From a virus: 36,375 nt of DNA. Both the position numbers and the translations under genes were made by a program. The number at the start of each line of letters is the position of its first letter. The first letter of the stretch is position 1. The notes under the pieces were generated by a model that made no database searches, was not told the origin of the DNA, and saw only the letters and a list, made by a program, of their open reading frames with translations. Of the stretch, positions 7,579 to 13,484 are shown piece after piece. Where the stretch lies: IMG/VR virus record IMGVR_UViG_3300030118_002701, positions 1-36,375 of that record, one strand, 5' to 3'.

Positions 7579-7741
7579 ATTTTAAACTCCTTAATTTTTT
7601 GATCAGTAAACTTAACATGTAAATCCAAAATAAACTAGGAAATAATAAATTAAGATATATGAGGAAATAATGACCACCTAATATAAAGAAGCCAAAAATT
7701 GATCCTATACAAATAGCTAGAAAAACAGATAAATGATTCAT
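7571..7741 (-). CDS. Small two-segment membrane protein, 56 aa
   Basis: Starts MNHLSVFLAICIGSIFGFF. Two hydrophobic stretches (about 4-21 and 26-47) are separated by GGH, and the tail is basic. An AAGGGGGG run precedes the ATG, and both ends overlap neighbours by 4-8 bases. The topology would fit a class II holin or another small membrane effector, but it lies among early genes far from the endolysin, so a lysis role is not favoured. Confidence 0.55.
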   Translation of the reverse strand: MNHLSVFLAICIGSIFGFFILGGHYFLIYLNLLFPSLFWIYMLSLLIKKLRSLKYE

Positions 7742-7908
7742 TTTACCCCCCTTAGTTTTTCAACCTGTAAATAAAACTCATGCCTAGAATCGTATTCATC
7801 CCATTCCCAATTATCACAAAACTCATTGGCATCTTCAATGGAATCAAACAACCCATAAACCACAGAATCACATGAGTCCCAATTAGCAATTACTACAAAC
7901 TTATCCAT
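7738..7908 (-). CDS. Small acidic protein, 56 aa
   Basis: The start at 7908 is chosen for GGGAG 7 bases upstream; a longer reading from 7959 has only a string of Met codons and no ribosome site. Begins MDKFVVIANWDSC. Acidic and tryptophan-rich, of unknown function. An acidic decoy or inhibitor is possible, but nothing in the sequence proves it. Confidence 0.55.
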   Translation of the reverse strand: MDKFVVIANWDSCDSVVYGLFDSIEDANEFCDNWEWDEYDSRHEFYLQVEKLRGVK

Positions 7909-8098
7909 TGATATACTCCCTTGCCAATTCGATACCACCAAGTAAATCATCATCATCAAACCTAAAACCCATGTCTTTCATTAGTTCGGGTTCATCCCAA
8001 CCCGAATTATAAAACACACCTGTGTTTATAAGTTCCTCAATCTCATCTAAAACAGCTAAAGCTATTTTCTTTTGCATATCTGTTACTACTTTATTCAT
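7901..8098 (-). CDS. Small acidic helical protein, 65 aa
   Basis: The start at 8098 (MNKVVTDMQKKIALAVL) follows AAGGAA by 6 bases and is preferred to an ATG nine codons upstream. The protein is helical, with an acidic second half (RFDDDDLL). It overlaps the next gene by 8 bases. No family recognised. Confidence 0.55.
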   Translation of the reverse strand: MNKVVTDMQKKIALAVLDEIEELINTGVFYNSGWDEPELMKDMGFRFDDDDLLGGIELAREYING

Positions 8099-8111
8099 TG
8101 TTTTTCCTTTC

Positions 8112-8681
8112 TTAGAAATCAAAGTTCATTACGTCATCAAAGGCATTAGAAAAAGTTTGACGTTTAACTTTTTCGCCTGTTTTTTCAATTTTATAAATAG
8201 ACGTTGCTCTATGTTTTTTGCCATCTGTCCAATCTTCCACAATACCTCTATTTATCCCAATTACATGACCGCTTACCCCCATTATATAATTACCTATGGG
8301 CAATACTTGGTCTTGGTTGTTTGGGGTTATGTGTCTACTAACAACGCATAATTTCTGTTTATTATCGGGTTTGAATTTTGCTCTAAATCTAACACCCCTT
8401 GAATAGTCATTAGCACCCGATACCCATTTACGAATATTAGAATTTTCTTTTATAACAGGCTTAAATAAAGTTACTTTGTAGCCTTCTATTTCAGCTAGTT
8501 TTCTAATTATTCTTTCTGTATCAAATGGCATTAATCCTCGATGTTTTTTTCTTCCATTATCTAGGTAAAATTGATGTATCTTTTTATAATCAATATTAAA
8601 CGCAACGGAACTAGCAACTACAGTGCATTGATTCCAATCTGTTTGATATTCTCTAGTTTGTTGTATGTCTTTAAATTTCAT
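8112..8681 (-). CDS. Papain-like (C39-like) cysteine protease-like protein
   Basis: A 189-residue protein with the order of a papain-fold active site: NQCTVVASS with C19, then GVSGHVIGI with H139 and VEDW with D150. The sequence around them (Cys on an N-terminal helix, then a strand with Gly-His-Val) resembles the C39-like fold. It might cleave or deamidate a host protein, or have a non-catalytic role. Its ribosome site GGAGG, 5 bases before the ATG, sits immediately after the hammerhead ribozyme at 8689-8750, so its mRNA would acquire a new 5' end 16 bases before the start codon. The family call is tentative. Confidence 0.45.
   Translation of the reverse strand: MKFKDIQQTREYQTDWNQCTVVASSVAFNIDYKKIHQFYLDNGRKKHRGLMPFDTERIIRKLAEIEGYKVTLFKPVIKENSNIRKWVSGANDYSRGVRFRAKFKPDNKQKLCVVSRHITPNNQDQVLPIGNYIMGVSGHVIGINRGIVEDWTDGKKHRATSIYKIEKTGEKVKRQTFSNAFDDVMNFDF
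8155..8168. promoter_or_regulatory. Degenerate copy of the dispersed palindrome (GTTTGA-CG-TTTAAC)
   Basis: The right half-site is perfect and followed by TTTTTCGCC, as in copy 1; the left half has two mismatches. It lies inside the cysteine-protease-like gene near its 3' end. Confidence 0.35.
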
Positions 8682-8688
8682 AATTCCT

Positions 8689-8750
8689 CCAAATTATAGA
8701 CAGGGATTATAAAACCCCTGTTTCGGCTTCGCCTCATCAGTATAATTTAG
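8689..8750 (-). ncRNA. Type I hammerhead ribozyme (HHR1)
   Basis: Read on the minus strand, all hammerhead parts are present in order. Stem I 5' strand AAAUUAUA (8748-8741), core CUGAUGA (8740-8734), stem II GGC-GAA-GCC (8733-8725), core GAAA (8724-8721), stem III CAGGGG/UCCCUG closed by an AU-rich loop (8720-8701), then UC with cleavage predicted after C8699, then stem I 3' strand UAUAAUUU (8698-8691). The A15.1-U16.1 pair, the G-C pair closing stem II and the A-U pair closing stem I are all as required. Stem I can extend by U-G and C-G pairs into the GG of the next gene's GGAGG site. The stop codon of the upstream gene (8747-8749) lies in stem I. Confidence 0.9.
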
Positions 8751-9319
8751 GCTACTTTTTCTGTCTCTAGTTCCTCCATTATTTGCTGTGGGGTTAATTG
8801 AGTATTCAACCAAACCAATAAATCCTGTGCAAATTTATCATGCTTAGACATTAGTTTAATTAATTCCTCTTCAAACGTCTCTTTCTTAGCTACCTTTTTT
8901 GCCTCAACAACTACTTTAAATAGACCTAAATCAGCGTCTTTGAATTTGTCTTTATTAAGGCATTTATCCCCATCTAAAACCCCGTTATTAATCTTTTTAA
9001 TTGTGATTAATTGAGTCTTTGAGTTTTCACCCAATAACCTACGCTGAACAGATTTAGCCTTAACTAGGGTTTGAAGTCTAGTTTTAACCCATTTTTTAGT
9101 ATTGGCTATTACTTCGGGTTCTTCCTCAGCATAAATTTTATTTAGCTTTTTAGTTAGAAGAGTATCAGCATTTTCTTTATTAGCGTGAAAAATATCCCTA
9201 GTAATGATATCCGTCATAAAATCCTCAATTACATTACATTTAATGCCACCCTCAACTACTTTTGTAATATCCTTTTGAGTAGGCTTTTTTGCTCTTGTAA
9301 GCTGTTCTATTTTTTCCAT
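8747..9319 (-). CDS. Hypothetical protein bracketed by two ribozymes, 190 aa
   Basis: Not recognised. A lysine-rich, mostly helical soluble protein. Residues about 75-95 are very basic (KKWVKTRLQTLVKAKSVQRR), a possible nucleic-acid-binding face; the C-terminal third is helical (LTPQQIMEELETE). Its 5' leader begins within a hammerhead ribozyme (9349-9404) and its stop codon lies in stem I of a second one (8689-8750). Cutting at both gives a 656-nt RNA carrying only this gene, with a 35-base 5' leader. The ribosome site is AAAGG, about 12 bases before the ATG. Confidence 0.7.
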   Translation of the reverse strand: MEKIEQLTRAKKPTQKDITKVVEGGIKCNVIEDFMTDIITRDIFHANKENADTLLTKKLNKIYAEEEPEVIANTKKWVKTRLQTLVKAKSVQRRLLGENSKTQLITIKKINNGVLDGDKCLNKDKFKDADLGLFKVVVEAKKVAKKETFEEELIKLMSKHDKFAQDLLVWLNTQLTPQQIMEELETEKVA

Positions 9320-9348
9320 GATTTTAATTTACCTTTCTTATTATTTTT

Positions 9349-9404
9349 GATTCAGACGCTGAAATTAATCAGCGTTTCGGATACAAAACCCTCATCAGTG
9401 AATC
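9349..9404 (-). ncRNA. Type I hammerhead ribozyme (HHR2)
   Basis: On the minus strand: stem I 5' strand GAUUCA (9404-9399), core CUGAUGA (9398-9392), stem II GGGU/AUCC-type helix with a U-rich loop (9391-9379), core GAAA (9378-9375), stem III CGCUGA/UCAGCG with a UUAAUU-type loop (9374-9357), then UC with cleavage predicted after C9355, and stem I 3' strand UGAAUC (9354-9349). All invariant core positions are present. Stem II has one G-U pair and is less stable than in HHR1. The first base of stem I is the last base of the TAG stop of the upstream 45-codon gene. Confidence 0.88.
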
Positions 9405-9541
9405 TATTTTTCTATGTCTAGTAGTACCTCTACAACTGATTGTTTCGGACACAAACCCAATTTTTCAACCATCTCAAAATATTCGTTTTCATCTGTATGG
9501 GATACCATCCACTCAATTAATTTTATTTTTGCCTCTATCAT
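9404..9541 (-). CDS. Small acidic protein, 45 aa
   Basis: Starts MIEAKIKLIEWMVSHTDENE; helical and acidic. GAGG lies 8 bases before the ATG, and an ATGA overlap joins it to the upstream gene. Its TAG stop touches stem I of the HHR2 ribozyme, so ribosomes finishing here would compete with ribozyme folding. Function unknown. Confidence 0.6.
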   Translation of the reverse strand: MIEAKIKLIEWMVSHTDENEYFEMVEKLGLCPKQSVVEVLLDIEK

Positions 9542-9945
9542 TTTGAAGCCTCTTCTATTTCCATTTCTAACCCCATCGGCATGTAATTTCCCTCAGCATA
9601 ATATAGAAATTCTTCTATCAAATTATCTAATATTTCTCTTCTGTTTTTAACTACATTGGCATTGCTGTTGTTAGTCATTAATTCCTTAGCTTTCTTTTCG
9701 TAGTATCTAACTATTTTGTAATTAACATCTTTACCAATCGGTCTATATCCTGTTGAGATTACAAAATATTTTCCATTTACGTTAAATTGGTAATAATCAC
9801 AATTCCAACCATTTACCCTGCTATAAGTGTAAGCAAAAGCTGATTTGTAACCTAATAGATATTGAAGAGAGCAATAACCAACCTTAATTAAATGGTCGGG
9901 ATGTGTACCCTCTTTAATTGATTTGTAAGTGGCTTGTAATTTCAT
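9538..9945 (-). CDS. Hypothetical protein, first gene of the leftward early operon, 135 aa
   Basis: Not recognised. A tyrosine-rich basic N-terminal part (about 10-75) is followed by a helical acidic C-terminus (EMEIEEASK). AAAGG lies 9 bases before the ATG. As the promoter-proximal gene of the early operon it would be among the first products made after infection. A regulatory or host-takeover role is plausible but not shown by the sequence. Confidence 0.65.
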   Translation of the reverse strand: MKLQATYKSIKEGTHPDHLIKVGYCSLQYLLGYKSAFAYTYSRVNGWNCDYYQFNVNGKYFVISTGYRPIGKDVNYKIVRYYEKKAKELMTNNSNANVVKNRREILDNLIEEFLYYAEGNYMPMGLEMEIEEASK

Positions 9946-10018
9946 AATTGTTAACCTTTCTAATTAATTTGAACCCAAAGGTAAAAAATTATCTTTGGAT
10001 GTGTCAAGTAATATTTTA

Positions 10019-10032
10019 GTTAAATGTTTAAC
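10019..10032. promoter_or_regulatory. Dispersed palindrome, copy 4 (GTTAAA-TG-TTTAAC)
   Basis: Perfect dyad in the leftward leader, about 30 bases downstream of a candidate leftward -10 element and about 75 bases before the first early start codon. This is the position expected of an operator or transcription roadblock for the early operon. Confidence 0.6.
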
Positions 10033-10063
10033 TTTATTTTTTTTAAATCCCATTAATGATTTT

Positions 10064-10091
10064 AAAATATTCTAATTTATGAAAAAGTCAA
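10064..10091 (-). promoter_or_regulatory. Candidate leftward early promoter
   Basis: On the minus strand TTGACT (10091-10086) is followed after 16 bases by TATTTT (10069-10064). The -35 is preceded by AC, giving the CTTGAC form usual in alphaproteobacteria. It would transcribe through the palindrome at 10019 into the gene at 9538-9945. The -10 is weak, so this is tentative. Confidence 0.4.
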
Positions 10092-10378
10092 GTATTTTTT
10101 TACACTATTTTCAATTTGTTAAGAAAAAAATTCATTTTATGTAATTTTTTACTTGACTTTCTCAAAAAGTCGTATGATCACGCACAATGGCTCTAAATGG
10201 CTAAAAATTGATTCGTAAGTATCATAACACTAAAAAGGCATAATCTCTTCATTTTGGCTATGTTTTGAACGTTTACTCTCGACAAAATCAATCAATTTCG
10301 CATGAATCCAATCAAGGCACTACTAAATAGACTCCATAACACTAATATAGTACAAAAGCAAGTAGAAAGTGTAAAGAG

Positions 10379-10392
10379 GTTAAATATTTAAT
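10379..10392. promoter_or_regulatory. Near-perfect copy of the dispersed palindrome (GTTAAA-TA-TTTAAT)
   Basis: Eleven of twelve dyad bases match. It lies in the control region, just downstream (leftward) of the TTGACA box at 10410-10415. It could be a weaker version of the same operator. Confidence 0.35.
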
Positions 10393-10434
10393 TAGACTAA
10401 ATTGTAGTTTGTCAAGTGTTTTTTGACTTTAATT

Positions 10435-10464
10435 TGTATACGTCCACACCCCCCACAATGTCAA
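10435..10464 (-). promoter_or_regulatory. Candidate leftward promoter with perfect TTGACA
   Basis: On the minus strand TTGACA (10464-10459) is followed after 18 bases by TATACA (10440-10435). The spacer contains an unusual run of six G. The spacing is at the upper end of the sigma-70 range. If active it would feed the early operon from further upstream. Confidence 0.35.
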
Positions 10465-10549
10465 GTAAAATCTTTTTTTATTTTTTATTTGGTATTGTGC
10501 CTAAAACTTCGTAAGCTTTAGATTTTGCCCAACTTTTTTAAAATAATAC

Positions 10550-10579
10550 TTGACAAGTACCCATAGGCGTATGTAAATT
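10550..10579 (+). promoter_or_regulatory. Candidate rightward promoter for the terminase small subunit gene
   Basis: TTGACA (10550-10555) is followed after 18 bases by TAAATT (10574-10579). Transcription would start near 10587 and give a leader of about 210 bases before the ATG at 10797, enough for the structured element at 10665-10730. Confidence 0.35.
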
Positions 10580-10664
10580 TAGGGGTTGGCGTTAATACGC
10601 ATTCCCCACAAAGTATTGTATAACAAACACTTAGCCCCATCTTGTAAAAAAGTTTTCAAAAGAA

Positions 10665-10730
10665 AGTCCTAATAAAAGCTACGCTTTTATCTTATGTATT
10701 GTATAGTAGTATTATTGCCTTATTAGGATT
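10665..10730 (+). promoter_or_regulatory. Structured leader with two competing stems upstream of the terminase small subunit gene
   Basis: A local hairpin ATAAAAGC-TAC-GCTTTTAT (10672-10690) has 8 perfect pairs. A second, longer-range helix pairs AGTCCTAATAA (10665-10675) with TTATTAGGATT (10720-10730), 11 pairs with one G-U. The two share bases 10672-10675, so they cannot both form fully. That is the geometry of a leader switch, but no ligand or protein is indicated, and the first hairpin lacks a U-tract. Confidence 0.35.
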
Positions 10731-10796
10731 CAGGTAAAATCTCTTGTATAAAAAAATTAAAGTCCGTAGAATATACCATAAAATAAGGATTTTATT

Positions 10797-11411
10797 ATGA
10801 GCGTTACTCTTCCAGTTAAGTGGAAACCAGAGAAATCTATTGCTATAGATATGTTAGTTAGTTCCCCAGAGTCCTCAATACAGGCTGTTGCAGATAAAGC
10901 TGGAGTTACGACAAATACAATACGAAATTGGTTTAAAGATCCAGAGTTCGTAGAAGTTTATTATCAGAAATATATGGTTACATTTGGTGCGAGATTGCCT
11001 AATGTGTTAAATAGTATGGTTCGTGAGGCTGAAGCTGGTAATGTTCAAGCTGGTAGGCTTGTATTAGAACATTCTGGTAAACTTATAAAACGAGTTGAGG
11101 TTAATAATCATCAAAGTCCTTTTGAGAAATTCTTAAATACACAAATTCCAGAAGAGGCTGAAGTAATTGAGGACATTGAAATCTTGCCACAGCGACCAAT
11201 AGTTCCAGAAAATCCTGTAAAAATAAAACTCGAAGAGAAAAAAAGAGAAAAGAAAAATAAAAAAAGACGAGAAGCTCGTAGATGGAGAGAAAGAGCAGAG
11301 GCTGTTAATATTCCCCTACCCAAGAAAGGTAGACAAACACCTAGACAGCGAAAAGAATGGCAGGAAAAAATAAAAAAACGAGAAAAAGCATTAAATATCA
11401 AAGTCCTTTAA
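10797..11411 (+). CDS. Terminase small subunit-like DNA-binding protein
   Basis: A 204-residue protein. Residues about 26-50 (SIQAVADKAGVTTNTIRNWF) form a clear helix-turn-helix of the type found at the N-terminus of phage small terminases, followed by a helical oligomerisation-like region (70-105). The C-terminal third is extremely basic (KKREKKNKKRREARRW). It would recognise the packaging site and load the large subunit. Oddly, it stands alone on the plus strand while the large terminase and portal are on the minus strand, and its end overlaps a convergent gene by 21 bases. A general HTH regulator is the main alternative. Confidence 0.65.
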   Translation: MSVTLPVKWKPEKSIAIDMLVSSPESSIQAVADKAGVTTNTIRNWFKDPEFVEVYYQKYMVTFGARLPNVLNSMVREAEAGNVQAGRLVLEHSGKLIKRVEVNNHQSPFEKFLNTQIPEEAEVIEDIEILPQRPIVPENPVKIKLEEKKREKKNKKRREARRWRERAEAVNIPLPKKGRQTPRQRKEWQEKIKKREKALNIKVL

Positions 11412-11537
11412 AAAACTTCTAGTGTCAAATGACTTGCATTCTGGACATTCTTGATTTCTGTCTGGTTCGACAGATAATACTTCCCAAACCCAATGACATT
11501 TAAGACAAATACACTTTAAAAACCCAAAATCATTCAT
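11391..11537 (-). CDS. Small zinc-ribbon protein, 48 aa
   Basis: Starts MNDFGFLKCICLKCHW. Two CxxC knuckles (CLKC near 11-14 and CPEC near 31-34) make a compact zinc ribbon. The ATG shares a TAATG overlap with the upstream stop and has GGGG 9 bases before it. It is the last gene of the leftward packaging block and converges on the terminase small subunit gene with a 21-base overlap. Function unknown. Confidence 0.6.
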   Translation of the reverse strand: MNDFGFLKCICLKCHWVWEVLSVEPDRNQECPECKSFDTRSFLKDFDI

Positions 11538-11779
11538 TATGATTTTCCCCAAGACTCATTTTCTATAGAATACTTAGATAAATAGGTTTGTATTTCTTTA
11601 TCTACGATATTTTCTTGTGTTTGTTGGTATGGAGCGATAATTTGACTTAAAAATCCTAATAAGTTATTGTTTATAACCATCAAATCTTCTAATTCAAGTA
11701 TTTTTTTGTTTAAATCTACTATATCTGACTCTCTTTGAACCATATAGTCAATTAGTAGCCTTAATAATTCATTATCCAT
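11537..11779 (-). CDS. Small coiled-coil protein, 80 aa
   Basis: Not recognised. Residues 5-40 (RLLIDYMVQRESDIVDLNKK and on) have heptad-like hydrophobic spacing typical of a coiled coil. It sits between the tail-completion-like protein and the zinc-ribbon protein in the leftward packaging block, so it may be a virion assembly accessory protein. No strong ribosome site is seen. Confidence 0.6.
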   Translation of the reverse strand: MDNELLRLLIDYMVQRESDIVDLNKKILELEDLMVINNNLLGFLSQIIAPYQQTQENIVDKEIQTYLSKYSIENESWGKS

Positions 11780-11818
11780 TTATTAATCTATGGATAATAA
11801 CTGATTTAATACAATAAC

Positions 11819-12220
11819 TTATTTTTTAAGAGCTTTGTTTATATTATCTATAAACTTTTTATCAACTTCTTTTTGATAATTTTTTGTTGCCCCAATAAAG
11901 TCTTTTACATTTGTCTCTTTTCTGACATTAGCCCACTCTCCTTGATTATGCTTATATCCATATTCAAGTATAGCTAATTCACCTTGCTTTGACTTTATGC
12001 TATTAAGCATTTTTCCAGAGCTAATAAGGGGTTTTCTACCCTCTTTTTTTGCTGTGTAAGACGTTAATCTTTGTCCTTTGGTACTTACTGAGTTATTAAT
12101 ATTTTCTTTAGTACCTTTTTCTGCTCCAACAGCATAATCAACAGAATACTTTCTAAAAAGCTCTGGTAAATTATTAGCTAGTTTACTAAAACTAAAATTA
12201 GTTGTTATCTTTAATTTCAT
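11819..12220 (-). CDS. Virion morphogenesis / tail completion-like protein
   Basis: A 133-residue protein containing RKPLISSGKMLNSIKSK (about 62-78), which strongly resembles the PLIDTGRLLNSI signature of Mu gpG-type virion morphogenesis and HK97 gp10-type proteins. These complete the head-tail joint. VRKETNVKDFIGATK near 100-113 matches the later part of that family. The gene starts within the end of the portal gene (23-base overlap). Its place next to the portal fits a connector role. Confidence 0.6.
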   Translation of the reverse strand: MKLKITTNFSFSKLANNLPELFRKYSVDYAVGAEKGTKENINNSVSTKGQRLTSYTAKKEGRKPLISSGKMLNSIKSKQGELAILEYGYKHNQGEWANVRKETNVKDFIGATKNYQKEVDKKFIDNINKALKK

Positions 12221-13484
12221 CTAAAGGATTTTCTTGTTCATTAATACTTCTATTTTCATCTATAATGGCTTGTGCTTGGTCTACTGTCAAGTCTTTGTTA
12301 TCACGAACCATTATCTTTGCTCTAGTAATAAGATTATTCTTAATATCAAATTCATCTTTTAATATCTGATCTTGAATAGTCTTTGGGTATTCTACTTCTT
12401 CAAAGTCCACACCAAATTCTTCTGGCAAATTAACACCATTGTAACCAGCAATAGTTCTTTCAACATCATAGAATTGTTTTTCATACATTCTCCAAAGAGC
12501 AATGTCATCATAATAATCTTCTTTTCTCTCCATATCTTTAATCATAAGAGAAATACCACTAGGAACTTCACCACCAGATTCTGCCCAAGTAATCCACAAA
12601 TGATTATTGGTAGCAACTAATTCCATTTGAAACTTAATATTATTTATTGCCTCATCAATGTTTCCTTGTGGGCTAGTAATATTATAAGCTCCTTCTTCTC
12701 CCATATCAAGAATAGTATTAGAACCAGCTCTTAACATGCTTTGGTCAGCATTTAAGCCTGTTACCCACGGTTGCCCAAACATATTAAATCTCATACCAAG
12801 ATTCATTTCAGTTAAGGCAATATTAACTTGCTCATTACAGTTTACAATATCAGATGCTCCTTCAACAAAAAATGAGTCTATCTGATCTTCCCTATGGGTA
12901 AATACAAAAGGAATTATACCATATGGGTTTGCAGATTCAGACATCATATTGCCATCTTCATCCATAACTCCGTACTTTTCAGCATCCCAATACTCCCATT
13001 GTAAAGCCTCTGTATTAGATAAGTCAGATGTACTATTCAATAAAGGATAAACAATAGCATTTGGTTCAAAAGGATTATCACCAAAGTATGTTTCAAAATA
13101 ATAAATAGGTCTATAATCAAAAACTCCATCCATCCAATAAACTCTATTGGCAACAGTACCTAATAATCTAGTCATCCTTTCAGAGTGTTTCATACGAACA
13201 TCTTTAGTAGGGATAAGCTCATTATATCTCTCAGAGTTATCTCCTGCTGTTCTTTTAGCACCTAAACTGTATATTCTGCTGATTTTATTAATAAATTTTC
13301 TTGTAAAGTTTGTAAGAGTTGGAGGGATTTCACTAAAAGCATCGCCATTAAAATAATGGTCAATGTATTGTTCCGTAGAAACACCAGAGTAATAATCTAA
13401 ATGTTTTCTTATCTCTTTCCGTCTTTGATGAGCCATCATTAGTTTTGTTTCTAATAATTTTTCTTTTATCATCTGTTTTGTCAT
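12198..13484 (-). CDS. Portal protein
   Basis: A 428-residue protein that would form the dodecameric ring at the capsid vertex through which DNA is packaged. Evidence: the position immediately after the large terminase with an ATGA overlap, the length, and the portal-like pattern - an N-terminal YYSG...YIDHYFNGDAF region, a central wing ending in NPYGIIPFVFTHRED, a helical stem/crown region, and a C-terminal acidic tail. It is encoded on the minus strand, opposite to the capsid gene. Confidence 0.85.
   Translation of the reverse strand: MTKQMIKEKLLETKLMMAHQRRKEIRKHLDYYSGVSTEQYIDHYFNGDAFSEIPPTLTNFTRKFINKISRIYSLGAKRTAGDNSERYNELIPTKDVRMKHSERMTRLLGTVANRVYWMDGVFDYRPIYYFETYFGDNPFEPNAIVYPLLNSTSDLSNTEALQWEYWDAEKYGVMDEDGNMMSESANPYGIIPFVFTHREDQIDSFFVEGASDIVNCNEQVNIALTEMNLGMRFNMFGQPWVTGLNADQSMLRAGSNTILDMGEEGAYNITSPQGNIDEAINNIKFQMELVATNNHLWITWAESGGEVPSGISLMIKDMERKEDYYDDIALWRMYEKQFYDVERTIAGYNGVNLPEEFGVDFEEVEYPKTIQDQILKDEFDIKNNLITRAKIMVRDNKDLTVDQAQAIIDENRSINEQENPLDEIKDNN

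Larger units (their letters stand above)
9946..10796. other. AT-rich early control region without recognised genes
   Basis: About 850 bases separate the leftward early operon from the rightward terminase small subunit gene, and I see no convincing ORF. It holds six ACTTGAC boxes: leftward ones at about 10002, 10086, 10410 and 10459, rightward ones at about 10152 and 10550. It also holds one perfect and one near-perfect copy of the dispersed palindrome (10019 and 10379), a GACTTT/AAAGTC hairpin at 10155-10171, an 11-base direct repeat CATAACACTAA at 10223 and 10334, and a possible structured leader at 10665-10730. This is the likeliest place for early promoters and perhaps the replication origin, though no clear iteron array is seen. 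Confidence 0.7.

Noticed and set aside
7571-7741. Holin assignment for the two-segment membrane protein in the early operon
   Set aside because: Topology fits, but it is far from the endolysin and co-directional with early genes; the membrane/coiled-coil proteins at 23004 and 23389 are better lysis candidates.
9442-9458. Second copy of a stem II-GAAA-like block (minus strand GGGTTTGTGTCCGAAAC) close to HHR2
   Set aside because: The CUGAUGA core half and a stem III are missing, and the stretch codes for the 45-residue protein. Possibly a coincidence or a relic, not a ribozyme.
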